DNA from: Erysipelotrichaceae bacterium
Lineage (GTDB): Bacteria > Bacillota_I > Bacilli_A > Erysipelotrichales > Erysipelotrichaceae
Direction: 5' to 3'
Length of the DNA: 64,000 bases
NCBI GenBank assembly: GCA_017550145.1
Contig: JAFZQG010000023.1
Coordinates: 57,881-121,880, forward strand
Below are positions 18,875 to 27,069 of the stretch, piece after piece. Made by a program: the position numbers and the translations under genes. The notes under the pieces are model-generated. The model saw only the letters and a program-made list of their open reading frames with translations. It was not told where the DNA came from and did not search any database. The number at the start of each line of letters is the position of its first letter. The stretch's first letter is position 1.

Positions 18875-19668
18875 TGTTTCTGAACTGAATTGGTCATGAA
18901 AGCTTCGGTCATTTCCGCCCAGGAGTAGGAATTCATGTATTCTCCTCGATAGGAGTTTATCGCATCAACATCGCCTTGAAGGAAACGGTAGAAGTCACAG
19001 TCAACTTTATTAACATCAATTCTCATTAGACCGCTCTTTGTTTCAAAGATATCTTCGATCCCGTATTCACTTAAAGTATCTTTCATACTTCTGACGATGA
19101 CATCGAACTGTTTCTGCATTGATCGATCGTATAATCTGTCTTCCCATAATACCGCAAAAGCTTCCGAACGTTTTACACCATAGCCCTGTCTGTCGACCAG
19201 ATAGGCAAACAGTTCTTTGGCTTTGGAACGGCCAAAATGAACGTTTTCGCCGTCGACTAAGAGATCAAAGTTTCCGAAAGTTCTGATTCTGATACGGGAT
19301 GGTTTTTCTTTCTTTTCTTGTGAAATATACGCTATCTCTTCTTTGAGTCTGGTTTTACTGATCGGTTTCAAGAGATAACCGTTAGCTCTGATATTGAATG
19401 CTTCAACCGCATATTGGGAATATCCGGTTACGAAAATGATCGCAATATGATTATTGATTTCTTTGATTCTTTTAGCCAGCAGGATACCATTCATATCCGG
19501 CATATCGATATCCAGTAAAGCAATATCGGCAGGATTTGTTTTGAGGTATTTTAAAGCGTCTTTTGCTTTACCAAAACCTTGTACATCTTCCACTTCGGGC
19601 AGTTCCTTGCATAAAGAAACAGTAAGCTGTAAAACCAGTTCCTCATCATCAACACAGATTATTTTCAT
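18871..19668 (-). CDS. Two-component response regulator with SARP-like DNA-binding output
   Basis: A 265-residue regulator. The receiver (about 1-120) has the acidic pair DDEE, the phospho-acceptor D53 in LLDIDMPDMNG, the switch Thr in FVTGY and the Lys in LLKPIS. The output (about 133-260) begins RIRIRTFGNFDLLVDGE and continues with FGRSKAKELFAYLV and SEAFAVLWED, matching the winged-helix plus BTAD start of SARP activators rather than LytTR or classic OmpR domains. SARPs bind heptamer direct repeats 11 bp apart and 8 bp upstream of the -10 box, the geometry found at eight promoters here. Its ATG overlaps the kinase stop codon and its stop overlaps the RpiB-like start. Confidence 0.88.
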   Translation of the reverse strand: MKIICVDDEELVLQLTVSLCKELPEVEDVQGFGKAKDALKYLKTNPADIALLDIDMPDMNGILLAKRIKEINNHIAIIFVTGYSQYAVEAFNIRANGYLLKPISKTRLKEEIAYISQEKKEKPSRIRIRTFGNFDLLVDGENVHFGRSKAKELFAYLVDRQGYGVKRSEAFAVLWEDRLYDRSMQKQFDVIVRSMKDTLSEYGIEDIFETKSGLMRIDVNKVDCDFYRFLQGDVDAINSYRGEYMNSYSWAEMTEAFMTNSVQKQ

Positions 19669-20921
19669 GATTTATCCTCGCTGACTGGAATTGTGATCGT
19701 GATACGTGTTCCGACATCGATCGTGCTTTCGATATCCAATGTACCGTTGCACATCTTTTCCAGTCTTTCTTTAACGTTCTTTAAACCGATATGAGTTCCT
19801 TCATCTTTGAAGTCTTTATCCGGATCAAAACCGGTTCCGTTATCTTCAATGATTATTACATGGTTATTGTTTTCTTCGTATGTTGAAACTTTGACGATTC
19901 CTTCTTCTCTGATTCTTACACCGTGTCTGATGGAGTTTTCGACAATCGGCTGAATACTTAAAGCCGGAAGATCGAATTCGGAATCTTTTATATCATACTC
20001 CATTCTGATCGAAGGGAATCTCAACATTTCTATTTCGGCATAGACTTTGGTATGTTCAAGTTCTTTATTGAAAGGAATCAGTTCAGACTGATTAAGCGAA
20101 TCAATATTCTGTCTCAAATAGACTCCGAATTTCTCACAGGTATCAAAAGCCTTTTCCGGATCGATCTTGCATAAGGCCTGAATTGTAGAAAGCGTATTGA
20201 ACAGGAAATGTGGCTGGATCTGAGAGATCATGATTCTGATACGCTGTTCAGCCAAAAGTTCCTTTTCATGCTCACTTACAAACTGCATATGCAGCCAGAT
20301 GTAGTATAAAAGACTGGCACTTATAATCGCGATTGTCAGGTATGAAATATAAGCGTTCTCAGTATTCAAGTCAGCAACTGTTGCGGCAATAATCAGCAGT
20401 GTAGCTGAAATAGGAATCAGAGAAATTTTCTTTTTTTCCGAAAAGAATCTCTTAAGAGCCTGTTGAGTATGATAGATGATCAGAATAAAGCTGACATAGA
20501 AACAGGTATAAGCTAAAGGACCGCGAAAGAACTTGTTCTTTTCGCTGATGTATATGGCGATAGGATAGAAGAACGACGAAACATAAATCAAAGCATTAAT
20601 GATGCATGATGACCACAGCAGCTTTTTCATGTTTTCTGTCTGATCGGCAGTAATCAGAATAAACAGAACAATAATAACCGGTCTGATAGAGTAACCGAGA
20701 ATACTGTAGAAATATCTCTGAAAACGGGTTGTGGCGTTGTAATCACCGATTCCCTGAATAAGTAATGTCGAGATTAAAAGAACGGTAATAAATAACAGAT
20801 GCCTTTTTTCTTTCTGAATAAACGGATCGATCCTGATTGCGACTCCAAGGCTGATAAGCTGTAAAATCAGCGGTAATGCAGCCTTTATCCATATAAATGT
20901 TTCTTTGTTTATGCTTTCCAT
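19665..20921 (-). CDS. LytS-type sensor histidine kinase with seven-helix sensor
   Basis: A 418-residue kinase. Seven hydrophobic helices (about 10-28, 41-58, 74-91, 101-120, 137-152, 168-184 and 190-210) form the sensor, with little outside mass, so the ligand is probably membrane-borne or hydrophobic. The dimerisation/phosphoacceptor segment QIQPHFLFN places the phospho-His at H238, the PF06580 (LytS/YehU) pattern. The ATPase domain shows N-box NSIRHGV, G1 DNGTGFDP and G2 GLKNVKERL. It overlaps the regulator gene (ATGA) and is divergent from the GH3 gene, across an intergenic region holding a SARP-like box. Confidence 0.92.
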   Translation of the reverse strand: MESINKETFIWIKAALPLILQLISLGVAIRIDPFIQKEKRHLLFITVLLISTLLIQGIGDYNATTRFQRYFYSILGYSIRPVIIVLFILITADQTENMKKLLWSSCIINALIYVSSFFYPIAIYISEKNKFFRGPLAYTCFYVSFILIIYHTQQALKRFFSEKKKISLIPISATLLIIAATVADLNTENAYISYLTIAIISASLLYYIWLHMQFVSEHEKELLAEQRIRIMISQIQPHFLFNTLSTIQALCKIDPEKAFDTCEKFGVYLRQNIDSLNQSELIPFNKELEHTKVYAEIEMLRFPSIRMEYDIKDSEFDLPALSIQPIVENSIRHGVRIREEGIVKVSTYEENNNHVIIIEDNGTGFDPDKDFKDEGTHIGLKNVKERLEKMCNGTLDIESTIDVGTRITITIPVSEDKS

Positions 20922-20967
20922 GAATAGATTCTTTCTACAATGATTTTATCATTTCATTATGTATTTG

Positions 20968-20999
20968 TTGGACATTTGTTAGACACCGAAGATTATAAT
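20968..20999 (+). promoter_or_regulatory. SARP-like promoter 2 (GH3 gene; divergent from kinase operon)
   Basis: TTGGACA (20968-20974) and TTAGACA (20979-20985) are 11 bp apart, with TTTG between; eight bases later is a perfect TATAAT (20994-20999). On the opposite strand the heptamers fall where a -35 for the kinase operon would lie (possible -10 complement at 20943-20948), so autoregulation is plausible. Confidence 0.85.
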
Positions 21000-21047
21000 T
21001 TGTGATATTATAAATCAATAAATGTTTTAGTTAAGGGGGGTAAATAT

Positions 21048-22724
21048 ATGCCCATCAGAGATCTTGAATCGAGAATTGTCGTTAAAGGAATGATACTTAA
21101 AGGTCAGCTGGATCTGTACAGCATGATCAGAAATACAATTGATGCTCGTAAGAAGAACGAGAAACTTCTTTTCAAAATCCTAAAAAACGGAAAAAACAGT
21201 GAATTTGGAAAGAAACATGATTTTGCCAGTATCAAAACAATTGAAGATTATCGTCGTCAAGTTCCGATAACAACTTTTGAAGATTATGAAGAGTATGCTC
21301 AAAGAACAATAAACAATAACGAACAGAATCTTTTAACTAGTCTGCCGATTATAAGTTTTGTGGAAACAACCGGTACAACAGGTCATAAGAAATTTATTCC
21401 TATTACTCAGAAGGATGTCAATATTTATACAAAATATACTGTCACAAGAATGCTTGCGACAGCAGAAGAGTATCATAGAAAACACGGCAATCCAAAGAAA
21501 CCGTTTAGAGGTATGTTTATATCTCCGGCGTTTGACAGAAAACTTCCAAATGGCATGATTGTCAGCAATATACCGGATATCGCTGCCAAACAGCTTGGTT
21601 TCTTATATCCATATATTTTGAATGTTCCGTATAAGAAACTCTTTAAAAAAGAAGAAATAGACTTTAAATATCTCGATATCCGTTTTGCTTTGGAAGATCG
21701 GGATACACTTTATATTTTTAGTGTCTTTTTCAGAGGAATAATGGTAATTGTTGATTATCTCAAAAAGAATTGGCAGATTCTCGTTGATGATATTGAAAAC
21801 GGCACCATAAATGAGATTTCTGAAGCTAACGAAGAAACATTGGCTCTTTTAAAGAAAACGGTTAAACCTAATCCAAAAAGAGCTTCAGAACTGCGCAAAG
21901 AATTTGAGAAAGGTTTTGATGAAACTCTTTTTAGCAGGATCTGGCCAAACATGGAAGTCATCTGTGGCTTAGGAACAGGAGCTTTTGCTTCGTTCTGTGA
22001 AGAATCTCGTAATTATACCAAAGGCATCCCATATGATTTTTCGATCTATGGTGCATCAGAAGGATTATTTGGTGCTGTTGATAAACTGGAAGACACGAAA
22101 ACACTATTGTTAATTGACAGCTGTTATTACGAATTCATCCCGGTAGATGACGAAACTAAAGTCCTTTCACTTGATGAACTGGAAGAAAACAAAGAGTACG
22201 AAATCATCATAACAAATCAGGCCGGACTCTACCGTTATTCATTTGGAGATGTAATTAAAGTAGTTGGGTTCAGAAATGAATGTCCATACGTTCAGTTCTC
22301 TTACCGCAAAGGTTACCTCCTTAATCTAACCGGTGAGAAAACCACCGAAGAACAGGTAAACATCGTTGTTAATGAAGTAGCTTCCAAAGCGGGATGTTCA
22401 GTCAACGGATGGGCGGTTCATGTATGTTCAGATGCTTTGCCTTACCACTATGAAATCCTAATGGAGAATAATGCAGGTATCGATCTGAGCGGTTTTTCAG
22501 ATATTGCTGAGGAAAAACTGAAAGAATTGAATCTTCGTTACAGCGACATGAGAAGAATAAATATGATCGGAAAGATTACAATATCCAATCTTGAATCAGG
22601 GACGCAGGAAGGATGGATTAATAGGCTTATTGAAAAAGGCGCACCTGTAACACAGGTTAAACCAGCCAGAATTCTTTCATCTGACGAAAGCAGAGAGTTC
22701 TATATAAAAAGAATCAGGAAATAA
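21048..22724 (+). CDS. GH3-family acyl-acid amido synthetase
   Basis: A 558-residue protein with a strong AAGGGGGG ribosome binding site. It matches the GH3 (auxin-conjugating) fold: the nucleotide-binding loop ETTGTTGHKKFIP (about 104-116), YGASEG (about 344-349), and the GLYRYSFGDVIKVVG hinge (about 396-410). Plant GH3 enzymes adenylate a carboxylic acid and transfer it to an amino acid; bacterial members are largely uncharacterised. Here it is a single-gene unit with its own SARP-like promoter and a complex terminator. Together with the NRPS-like protein it gives the presumed regulon a second ATP-dependent amide-forming enzyme. The substrates are unknown. Confidence 0.85.
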   Translation: MPIRDLESRIVVKGMILKGQLDLYSMIRNTIDARKKNEKLLFKILKNGKNSEFGKKHDFASIKTIEDYRRQVPITTFEDYEEYAQRTINNNEQNLLTSLPIISFVETTGTTGHKKFIPITQKDVNIYTKYTVTRMLATAEEYHRKHGNPKKPFRGMFISPAFDRKLPNGMIVSNIPDIAAKQLGFLYPYILNVPYKKLFKKEEIDFKYLDIRFALEDRDTLYIFSVFFRGIMVIVDYLKKNWQILVDDIENGTINEISEANEETLALLKKTVKPNPKRASELRKEFEKGFDETLFSRIWPNMEVICGLGTGAFASFCEESRNYTKGIPYDFSIYGASEGLFGAVDKLEDTKTLLLIDSCYYEFIPVDDETKVLSLDELEENKEYEIIITNQAGLYRYSFGDVIKVVGFRNECPYVQFSYRKGYLLNLTGEKTTEEQVNIVVNEVASKAGCSVNGWAVHVCSDALPYHYEILMENNAGIDLSGFSDIAEEKLKELNLRYSDMRRINMIGKITISNLESGTQEGWINRLIEKGAPVTQVKPARILSSDESREFYIKRIRK

Positions 22725-22741
22725 ATTATATCTTTCTAGAC

Positions 22742-22812
22742 GCAATTCAGCATTGCCATATGTGTTTTACCGTATGAACAATGCCTTCGTATGAATTGTG
22801 CTTTATTTATTT
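22742..22812 (+). terminator. Branched hairpin after the GH3 gene
   Basis: GCAATTC pairs with GAATTGTGC (bulged), enclosing CATTG with CAATG and an inner CATATG/CGTATG pair, followed by CTTTATTTATTTTA. It is probably a terminator with an imperfect T-tract. Confidence 0.45.
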
Positions 22813-22867
22813 TACTTATTATAATAAAAACTTTATGTGGTGATATTGTCATTCATGAATATGTTTG

Positions 22868-22899
22868 TTGGATATTTGTTGGACAGATGTTGCTAACAT
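22868..22899 (+). promoter_or_regulatory. SARP-like promoter 3 (GG-leader peptide operon)
   Basis: TTGGATA (22868-22874) and TTGGACA (22879-22885), 11 bp apart with TTTG between, then eight bases and the -10 box TAACAT (22894-22899). The predicted start site is just ahead of the AAAAGGGAG ribosome binding site. Confidence 0.8.
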
Positions 22900-22924
22900 A
22901 AATTTTAAAAGGGAGATTCACAGA

Positions 22925-23197
22925 ATGAAAGAAAATCTATTGAATGAAGAAGAGCTGAATCTGGTTTCCGGAGGCCAATTGGTTGAAGGATGGGACAAGA
23001 GTGTGATGCTGATCATGCAAGTATACAAGGGTAAATATATAAATGATGATGACGGCGGACGCCAGAGAGTAAAAGATCTTATGGTTATCAGCGCTAATGA
23101 TCCAAGTTCACCGCTGGAAGCACAGGATCTACAGACAGTATATAATTTCATTGATGCAAACTGGGAAACTGTAAAACCTTTGAATTTACCATTATAG
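22925..23197 (+). CDS. Double-glycine-leader (bacteriocin/signal-type) peptide
   Basis: A 90-residue peptide starting MKENLLNEEELNLVSGG. The acidic, leucine-spaced leader ending in GG is the hallmark of peptides cut by C39-type ABC exporters. The start at 22925 is chosen because the open frame upstream runs through the promoter boxes and because AAAAGGGAG lies correctly. After GG come about 73 residues with no cysteine, so disulphide or lanthionine rings are excluded. No C39 exporter lies in the window. It is the first gene after its SARP-like promoter, with the HAD phosphatase 20 bases behind. The product may be a bacteriocin, pheromone or modified peptide; I cannot say which. Confidence 0.75.
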   Translation: MKENLLNEEELNLVSGGQLVEGWDKSVMLIMQVYKGKYINDDDGGRQRVKDLMVISANDPSSPLEAQDLQTVYNFIDANWETVKPLNLPL

Positions 23198-23216
23198 AAC
23201 TATAAAAGGAGTGAAT

Positions 23217-24320
23217 ATGGAAACTAACAGACAATTAAAGATTTGGAAGAGCGTATCCATCATAGCGATAGCGCTTCTGGTAGTGTTGGGAGCTTTATAT
23301 GCCAATACTCTTACCAAAAATAAGGACACTGAACCGGAAGTTATACCAGATGAGGAAGTTTCTTATCTTACTTTATGGAACGATGATGCCAAGGCCAAAG
23401 TATGGCTGGAAGAATATATGAAAGACATCACTGATGAAAACAGTCCCGACTTTATTCCGGTCGAAAACCGTATTGCGGTCTTCGATCTGGATGGAACCTT
23501 ATTCTGTGAGACCGATCCTGTATATTTTGACCACATGCTGTATATGCACAGGGTACAGGAAGATCCTGATTACACACCTACGGAATATGATAAGGAAGTA
23601 GCTGAAAAAATTCAGGAATTCATCGATACCGGTTCATATCCTGCGGGTCTGGACAATCTTCATGGACAGGGTGTGGCTTCGGCTTTTGCCGGTATGACCA
23701 TCAGAGAATTCTATGACTATGTAAAAGCTTATGGCCAGACTCCGTCTCCTGGCTACAACAATATGAACAGAGGCGATGCTTTCTATCTGCCGATGATTGA
23801 AATCATTGAGTTCTTACAGGCTAATGAATTCAAGACCTATATCGTTTCCGGCACAGACAGACTGATTGTAAGAGGTGTCATGGAAGGTATTTCCTTCTTA
23901 CATATCCCGCCAAATCAGATCATCGGTTCCGATGAATTACTTGTATCGCCAAATCAGGGCGATACCGATGGACTTGATTATGTCTTTACTGATGATGACG
24001 AACTGGTATTAGCCGGTGAATTTATCATCAAGAACCTCAAGATGAATAAAGTAACCGTCATCGCACAGGAAATCGGTATTCAGCCGGTATTGGCCTTCGG
24101 TAACTCTTCAGGCGATGCCAGTATGGGTAAGTATGTAACGCTCAATAATCCATACAAATCAATGGCATTCATGCTGTGCTGTGATGACACCGAAAGAGAA
24201 AACGGCAAACTGTCCGCAGCTGAAAAGATGTATGCAAGCTGCGAAAAGAACGGATGGATTCCGATTTCCATGAAGAACGACTGGAAGACCATCTATGGCG
24301 ATGAAGTAACGAGAAAATAA
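23217..24320 (+). CDS. Membrane-anchored HAD-superfamily phosphatase
   Basis: A 367-residue protein. I prefer the ATG at 23217, with AGGAG five bases upstream, over the GTG at 23211. A hydrophobic anchor (about 10-32) precedes the catalytic domain. Motif I FDLDGTLFCET, motif II in YIVSGTDR, and the acidic motif NSSGDASMG are intact, so an active Asp-dependent phosphatase outside the membrane is likely. It lies between the GG-leader peptide and a secreted phosphoesterase and is probably in their operon. The substrate is unknown. Confidence 0.85.
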   Translation: METNRQLKIWKSVSIIAIALLVVLGALYANTLTKNKDTEPEVIPDEEVSYLTLWNDDAKAKVWLEEYMKDITDENSPDFIPVENRIAVFDLDGTLFCETDPVYFDHMLYMHRVQEDPDYTPTEYDKEVAEKIQEFIDTGSYPAGLDNLHGQGVASAFAGMTIREFYDYVKAYGQTPSPGYNNMNRGDAFYLPMIEIIEFLQANEFKTYIVSGTDRLIVRGVMEGISFLHIPPNQIIGSDELLVSPNQGDTDGLDYVFTDDDELVLAGEFIIKNLKMNKVTVIAQEIGIQPVLAFGNSSGDASMGKYVTLNNPYKSMAFMLCCDDTERENGKLSAAEKMYASCEKNGWIPISMKNDWKTIYGDEVTRK

Positions 24321-24326
24321 TAAATA

Positions 24327-26516
24327 ATGAAAAAAGCGAAAATCAGAAAAACGAGTATACTAAACAGAACGATTGTCTTGATCTTCGCTTTTTTATTATT
24401 ACCGGTAAATGGTATACATATTTATGCTGAGGATAATGAAACTGTCTATTACAGTCAGACAGATTTACAGGATGATATCCCGGAAAACAATTATCTTGCC
24501 TTTGTAATAGATGGTTTGATCCTGTCTAAAGATTTTAACGGAATTAAGCTGAGCCAGGCAGAATATAACGAAGGGAAACTGGCAGTAAAAAGAAGCAATG
24601 TCTTTACGGCAGAAGGAAATAAAGACAGTTTTACGATTTCTGCCGAAGGAAGACCCGGAACTGCAGATTATATCTATGCAGATTCCGAAGGATTAAAGAG
24701 TTCGAATCAGAAGCCTGATGGATATTGGAAATATGAAGTAAAGATTACTAATCCTTCTGATTTGGATACTGAATCTACAGATGATATGACAGAATCAGAT
24801 AATGCTCCGGAGAGTGAAGAAGAAACGGTTTCTGTAAGTTTTCTTTCATATCATATTCCAGGTGAGGATGATAATTCGGAAACAGTTTATTATATAGGCG
24901 TTTCTGAAAATGCACCAGTTGTTTTATTACAGGAACCTGTAGAAGGCAATACCAGTATTTATATGGGCAGTGAAAAACCTTCAATGGGTAAGCCTCCTTC
25001 AGAACAGGAGAAAACCGATGAGCTGGCTCCTGTCATCACAAAACAGATGGATCCGTTTCATTATGCATTTGAAGGAAGCGGATATGATGCTCCTGAAGCT
25101 TCGATTACAGCAAAACTTCCTGATGGTGTTACAGCTGATAAAATCGTTTTCAGCTGGATTGTGAATGGTTCAGAATATAAGACTGAAGAAAAAACTGTTG
25201 AAAACGATGAAACGGTAAGTGATATCGAATTAAGTGTTCTGGAAAACAAATCGTACGGTGTTTATCCTGTTTACTGTAAAGTAACTGTAACTGTTGACGA
25301 AAAAGAGCATTCAGTCAATTCATATACAAATAATTTCATTGTGACAAAGGGCATCAGAAAGAATTCGCTTCTGACTTTTTCCGATGTTCATGAGAAGTGG
25401 GATTTCATCGGTCAGGCTTTAGGCGAGATCATGACTGAAACAGATGGCCTCTTGCCCGCTTTGGTTGTGGCAACCGGAGACTATAATAATTCGTATGTTG
25501 CCGGATACAATGAAGAATTCATCAATAAATGCATCAATACAATGATTAAACGTATAGATCTGCAGTTATCAGGACTTGATACAGTCTGGGTCTCGGGCAA
25601 TCATGACAACGGTTATGCGACCGGCTTTACCAACGCCAATAAGAAAGCAGATCTGGGCATGATCGACAGTGAGTATTATGATGTCGCTAGTGGCATATCG
25701 GGTACAGGAATAATCTATAATTCCCGTACTGTTCTATGTGAAGGAAAAGGCGAAAGCAGCCGGAATATCGATCCGGGTCTGATTGTGATTGGGATCAATT
25801 ATGAAGATCTTGGTTCAAACGGTGCTTTTGAAGGTTCTGCTAACGGCAGACCGAGCGATTCCTCAAAACTGAGTTACGGTACGACAGAACAGACAAACAG
25901 CGTTTATATGCATCTTAAAAACGCTTTAGATAAATGTGCGGAAAACTATAATAAAGAACTGATCATCATATCCACTCATGCCGGTTTGCATGCCGTAGGT
26001 ATTGATCAGGATTCGAATACTTCGGCATGGACAGGCGGCCATGATTATACGATCGACAATTCCGATCAGGTAGTTGAAATGATAAATGATTATGCAGATA
26101 AATATGATATGGATATCATGTTTCTTTTCGGACATAATCATTCACATGGCGAAAGCGAATTCTTTAAAGTACCCGGTGATTCGATTGCGGCTACCGTAAA
26201 GGCTGGAGAAACTTCAAGTGATATAGATCTACTGTTCAGTTACGGTAATTCCGGATATATTACCGATTCAATTAACGGACATAAGAATTATTCATTTATT
26301 GTCTGGGATGAAGAAACCATATACAGGGAAATGAGAACTCTTGAAAACGGCAGAAATGAGACTCTGAGTGTCAACATAGGAAGAATTCATAATAATAATA
26401 TTGAACCGGATAATAAAGAAGAGACGAAACCTGTTGAGACACAAGACATAAAACCATCACGTTATGTACCGCCTTTAACAGGAATTAGTTTAAACAGAGA
26501 TTATAATTATAGTTAG
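24327..26516 (+). CDS. Secreted calcineurin-like metallophosphoesterase
   Basis: A 729-residue protein with a cleavable-looking signal peptide (hydrophobic about 13-27, then IYAEDNE). An unassigned N-terminal part (about 35-330) includes an acidic, Ser/Glu-rich linker. The catalytic domain (about 345-640) has SDVHEKWD, ATGDYNN, SGNHDNG, STHAG and FGHNHSHGE, matching the metal-ligand blocks of calcineurin-like phosphoesterases. There is no sortase motif. It starts six bases after the HAD gene, and the GNAT gene follows three bases after its stop. Two adjacent extracytoplasmic phosphatases suggest phosphate scavenging or surface phosphoester turnover. Confidence 0.85.
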   Translation: MKKAKIRKTSILNRTIVLIFAFLLLPVNGIHIYAEDNETVYYSQTDLQDDIPENNYLAFVIDGLILSKDFNGIKLSQAEYNEGKLAVKRSNVFTAEGNKDSFTISAEGRPGTADYIYADSEGLKSSNQKPDGYWKYEVKITNPSDLDTESTDDMTESDNAPESEEETVSVSFLSYHIPGEDDNSETVYYIGVSENAPVVLLQEPVEGNTSIYMGSEKPSMGKPPSEQEKTDELAPVITKQMDPFHYAFEGSGYDAPEASITAKLPDGVTADKIVFSWIVNGSEYKTEEKTVENDETVSDIELSVLENKSYGVYPVYCKVTVTVDEKEHSVNSYTNNFIVTKGIRKNSLLTFSDVHEKWDFIGQALGEIMTETDGLLPALVVATGDYNNSYVAGYNEEFINKCINTMIKRIDLQLSGLDTVWVSGNHDNGYATGFTNANKKADLGMIDSEYYDVASGISGTGIIYNSRTVLCEGKGESSRNIDPGLIVIGINYEDLGSNGAFEGSANGRPSDSSKLSYGTTEQTNSVYMHLKNALDKCAENYNKELIIISTHAGLHAVGIDQDSNTSAWTGGHDYTIDNSDQVVEMINDYADKYDMDIMFLFGHNHSHGESEFFKVPGDSIAATVKAGETSSDIDLLFSYGNSGYITDSINGHKNYSFIVWDEETIYREMRTLENGRNETLSVNIGRIHNNNIEPDNKEETKPVETQDIKPSRYVPPLTGISLNRDYNYS

Positions 26517-26519
26517 AAA

Positions 26520-27059
26520 ATGAAACTGTTTGAAGAAATACCATATCTGGAAAATGAATATATCGCTATCAGAAGAATCACGGAAGATGATATAGAAGCT
26601 TTGAAGGAACTGACGGAAAATGATAAGGTATACCGTTATCTTCCGACTTTTCTTTTTGAGAAGCAGTTTGATGATCTTTATGAAATGCTAAATAAGCTGT
26701 ATGGTGAATATTTTGAGACAAAAGAATCGATTATTCTGGGAATAAATCTGAAAGAAGAAGATTATATGTGCGGGATAGCCGAATTCTACGGTTTCAAGGA
26801 TCATATACATAAAGTAAGTATCGGTTACCGCTTATTGGAAAGATACTGGGGTAAAGGAATTGCGAGTTCTGCTGTTTCTTTGATGTTAAAATATCTTCTG
26901 GAAAAGACCGATATCGAAATCATCACCGCTTCAACGATGGTCGAGAATCTGGCTTCGGCGCATGTTCTGGAGAAAAACGGTTTTGTCAAAGTTGTTGCTG
27001 CTTCAACGGAAGACTGGGGCTATGATAAATTGACGATTGTTGATAAATGGATCTATTGA
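26520..27059 (+). CDS. GNAT-family N-acetyltransferase (RimJ/RimL-like)
   Basis: A 179-residue acetyltransferase with the acetyl-CoA-binding pattern YRLLERYWGKGIASSAV (about 102-118) and the C-terminal NLASAHVLEKNGF block (about 143-155) typical of RimJ/RimL-type enzymes. It starts three bases after the phosphoesterase stop codon. The acceptor cannot be inferred. Confidence 0.85.
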   Translation: MKLFEEIPYLENEYIAIRRITEDDIEALKELTENDKVYRYLPTFLFEKQFDDLYEMLNKLYGEYFETKESIILGINLKEEDYMCGIAEFYGFKDHIHKVSIGYRLLERYWGKGIASSAVSLMLKYLLEKTDIEIITASTMVENLASAHVLEKNGFVKVVAASTEDWGYDKLTIVDKWIY

Positions 27060-27069
27060 TAATAAGCAT

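Noticed and set aside
18871..19668. Assignment of the regulator as LytTR type because of its LytS-type kinase
   Set aside because: The C-terminal sequence has the SARP-like winged-helix start and lacks LytTR patterns; LytTR sites are also spaced about 21 bp, unlike the 11-bp repeats here.
20968..20985. Heptamer repeats as a PhoB-type pho box, which also uses 11-bp repeats
   Set aside because: The TTGGACA sequence differs from TGTCA(T/C)A repeats; an OmpR-type regulator elsewhere in the genome cannot be fully excluded, so this is kept as the main alternative.
22865..22924. Longer N-terminus for the first GG-leader peptide
   Set aside because: It would place translation through the heptamers and -10 box; the ATG at 22925 has a proper ribosome binding site and starts the leader.
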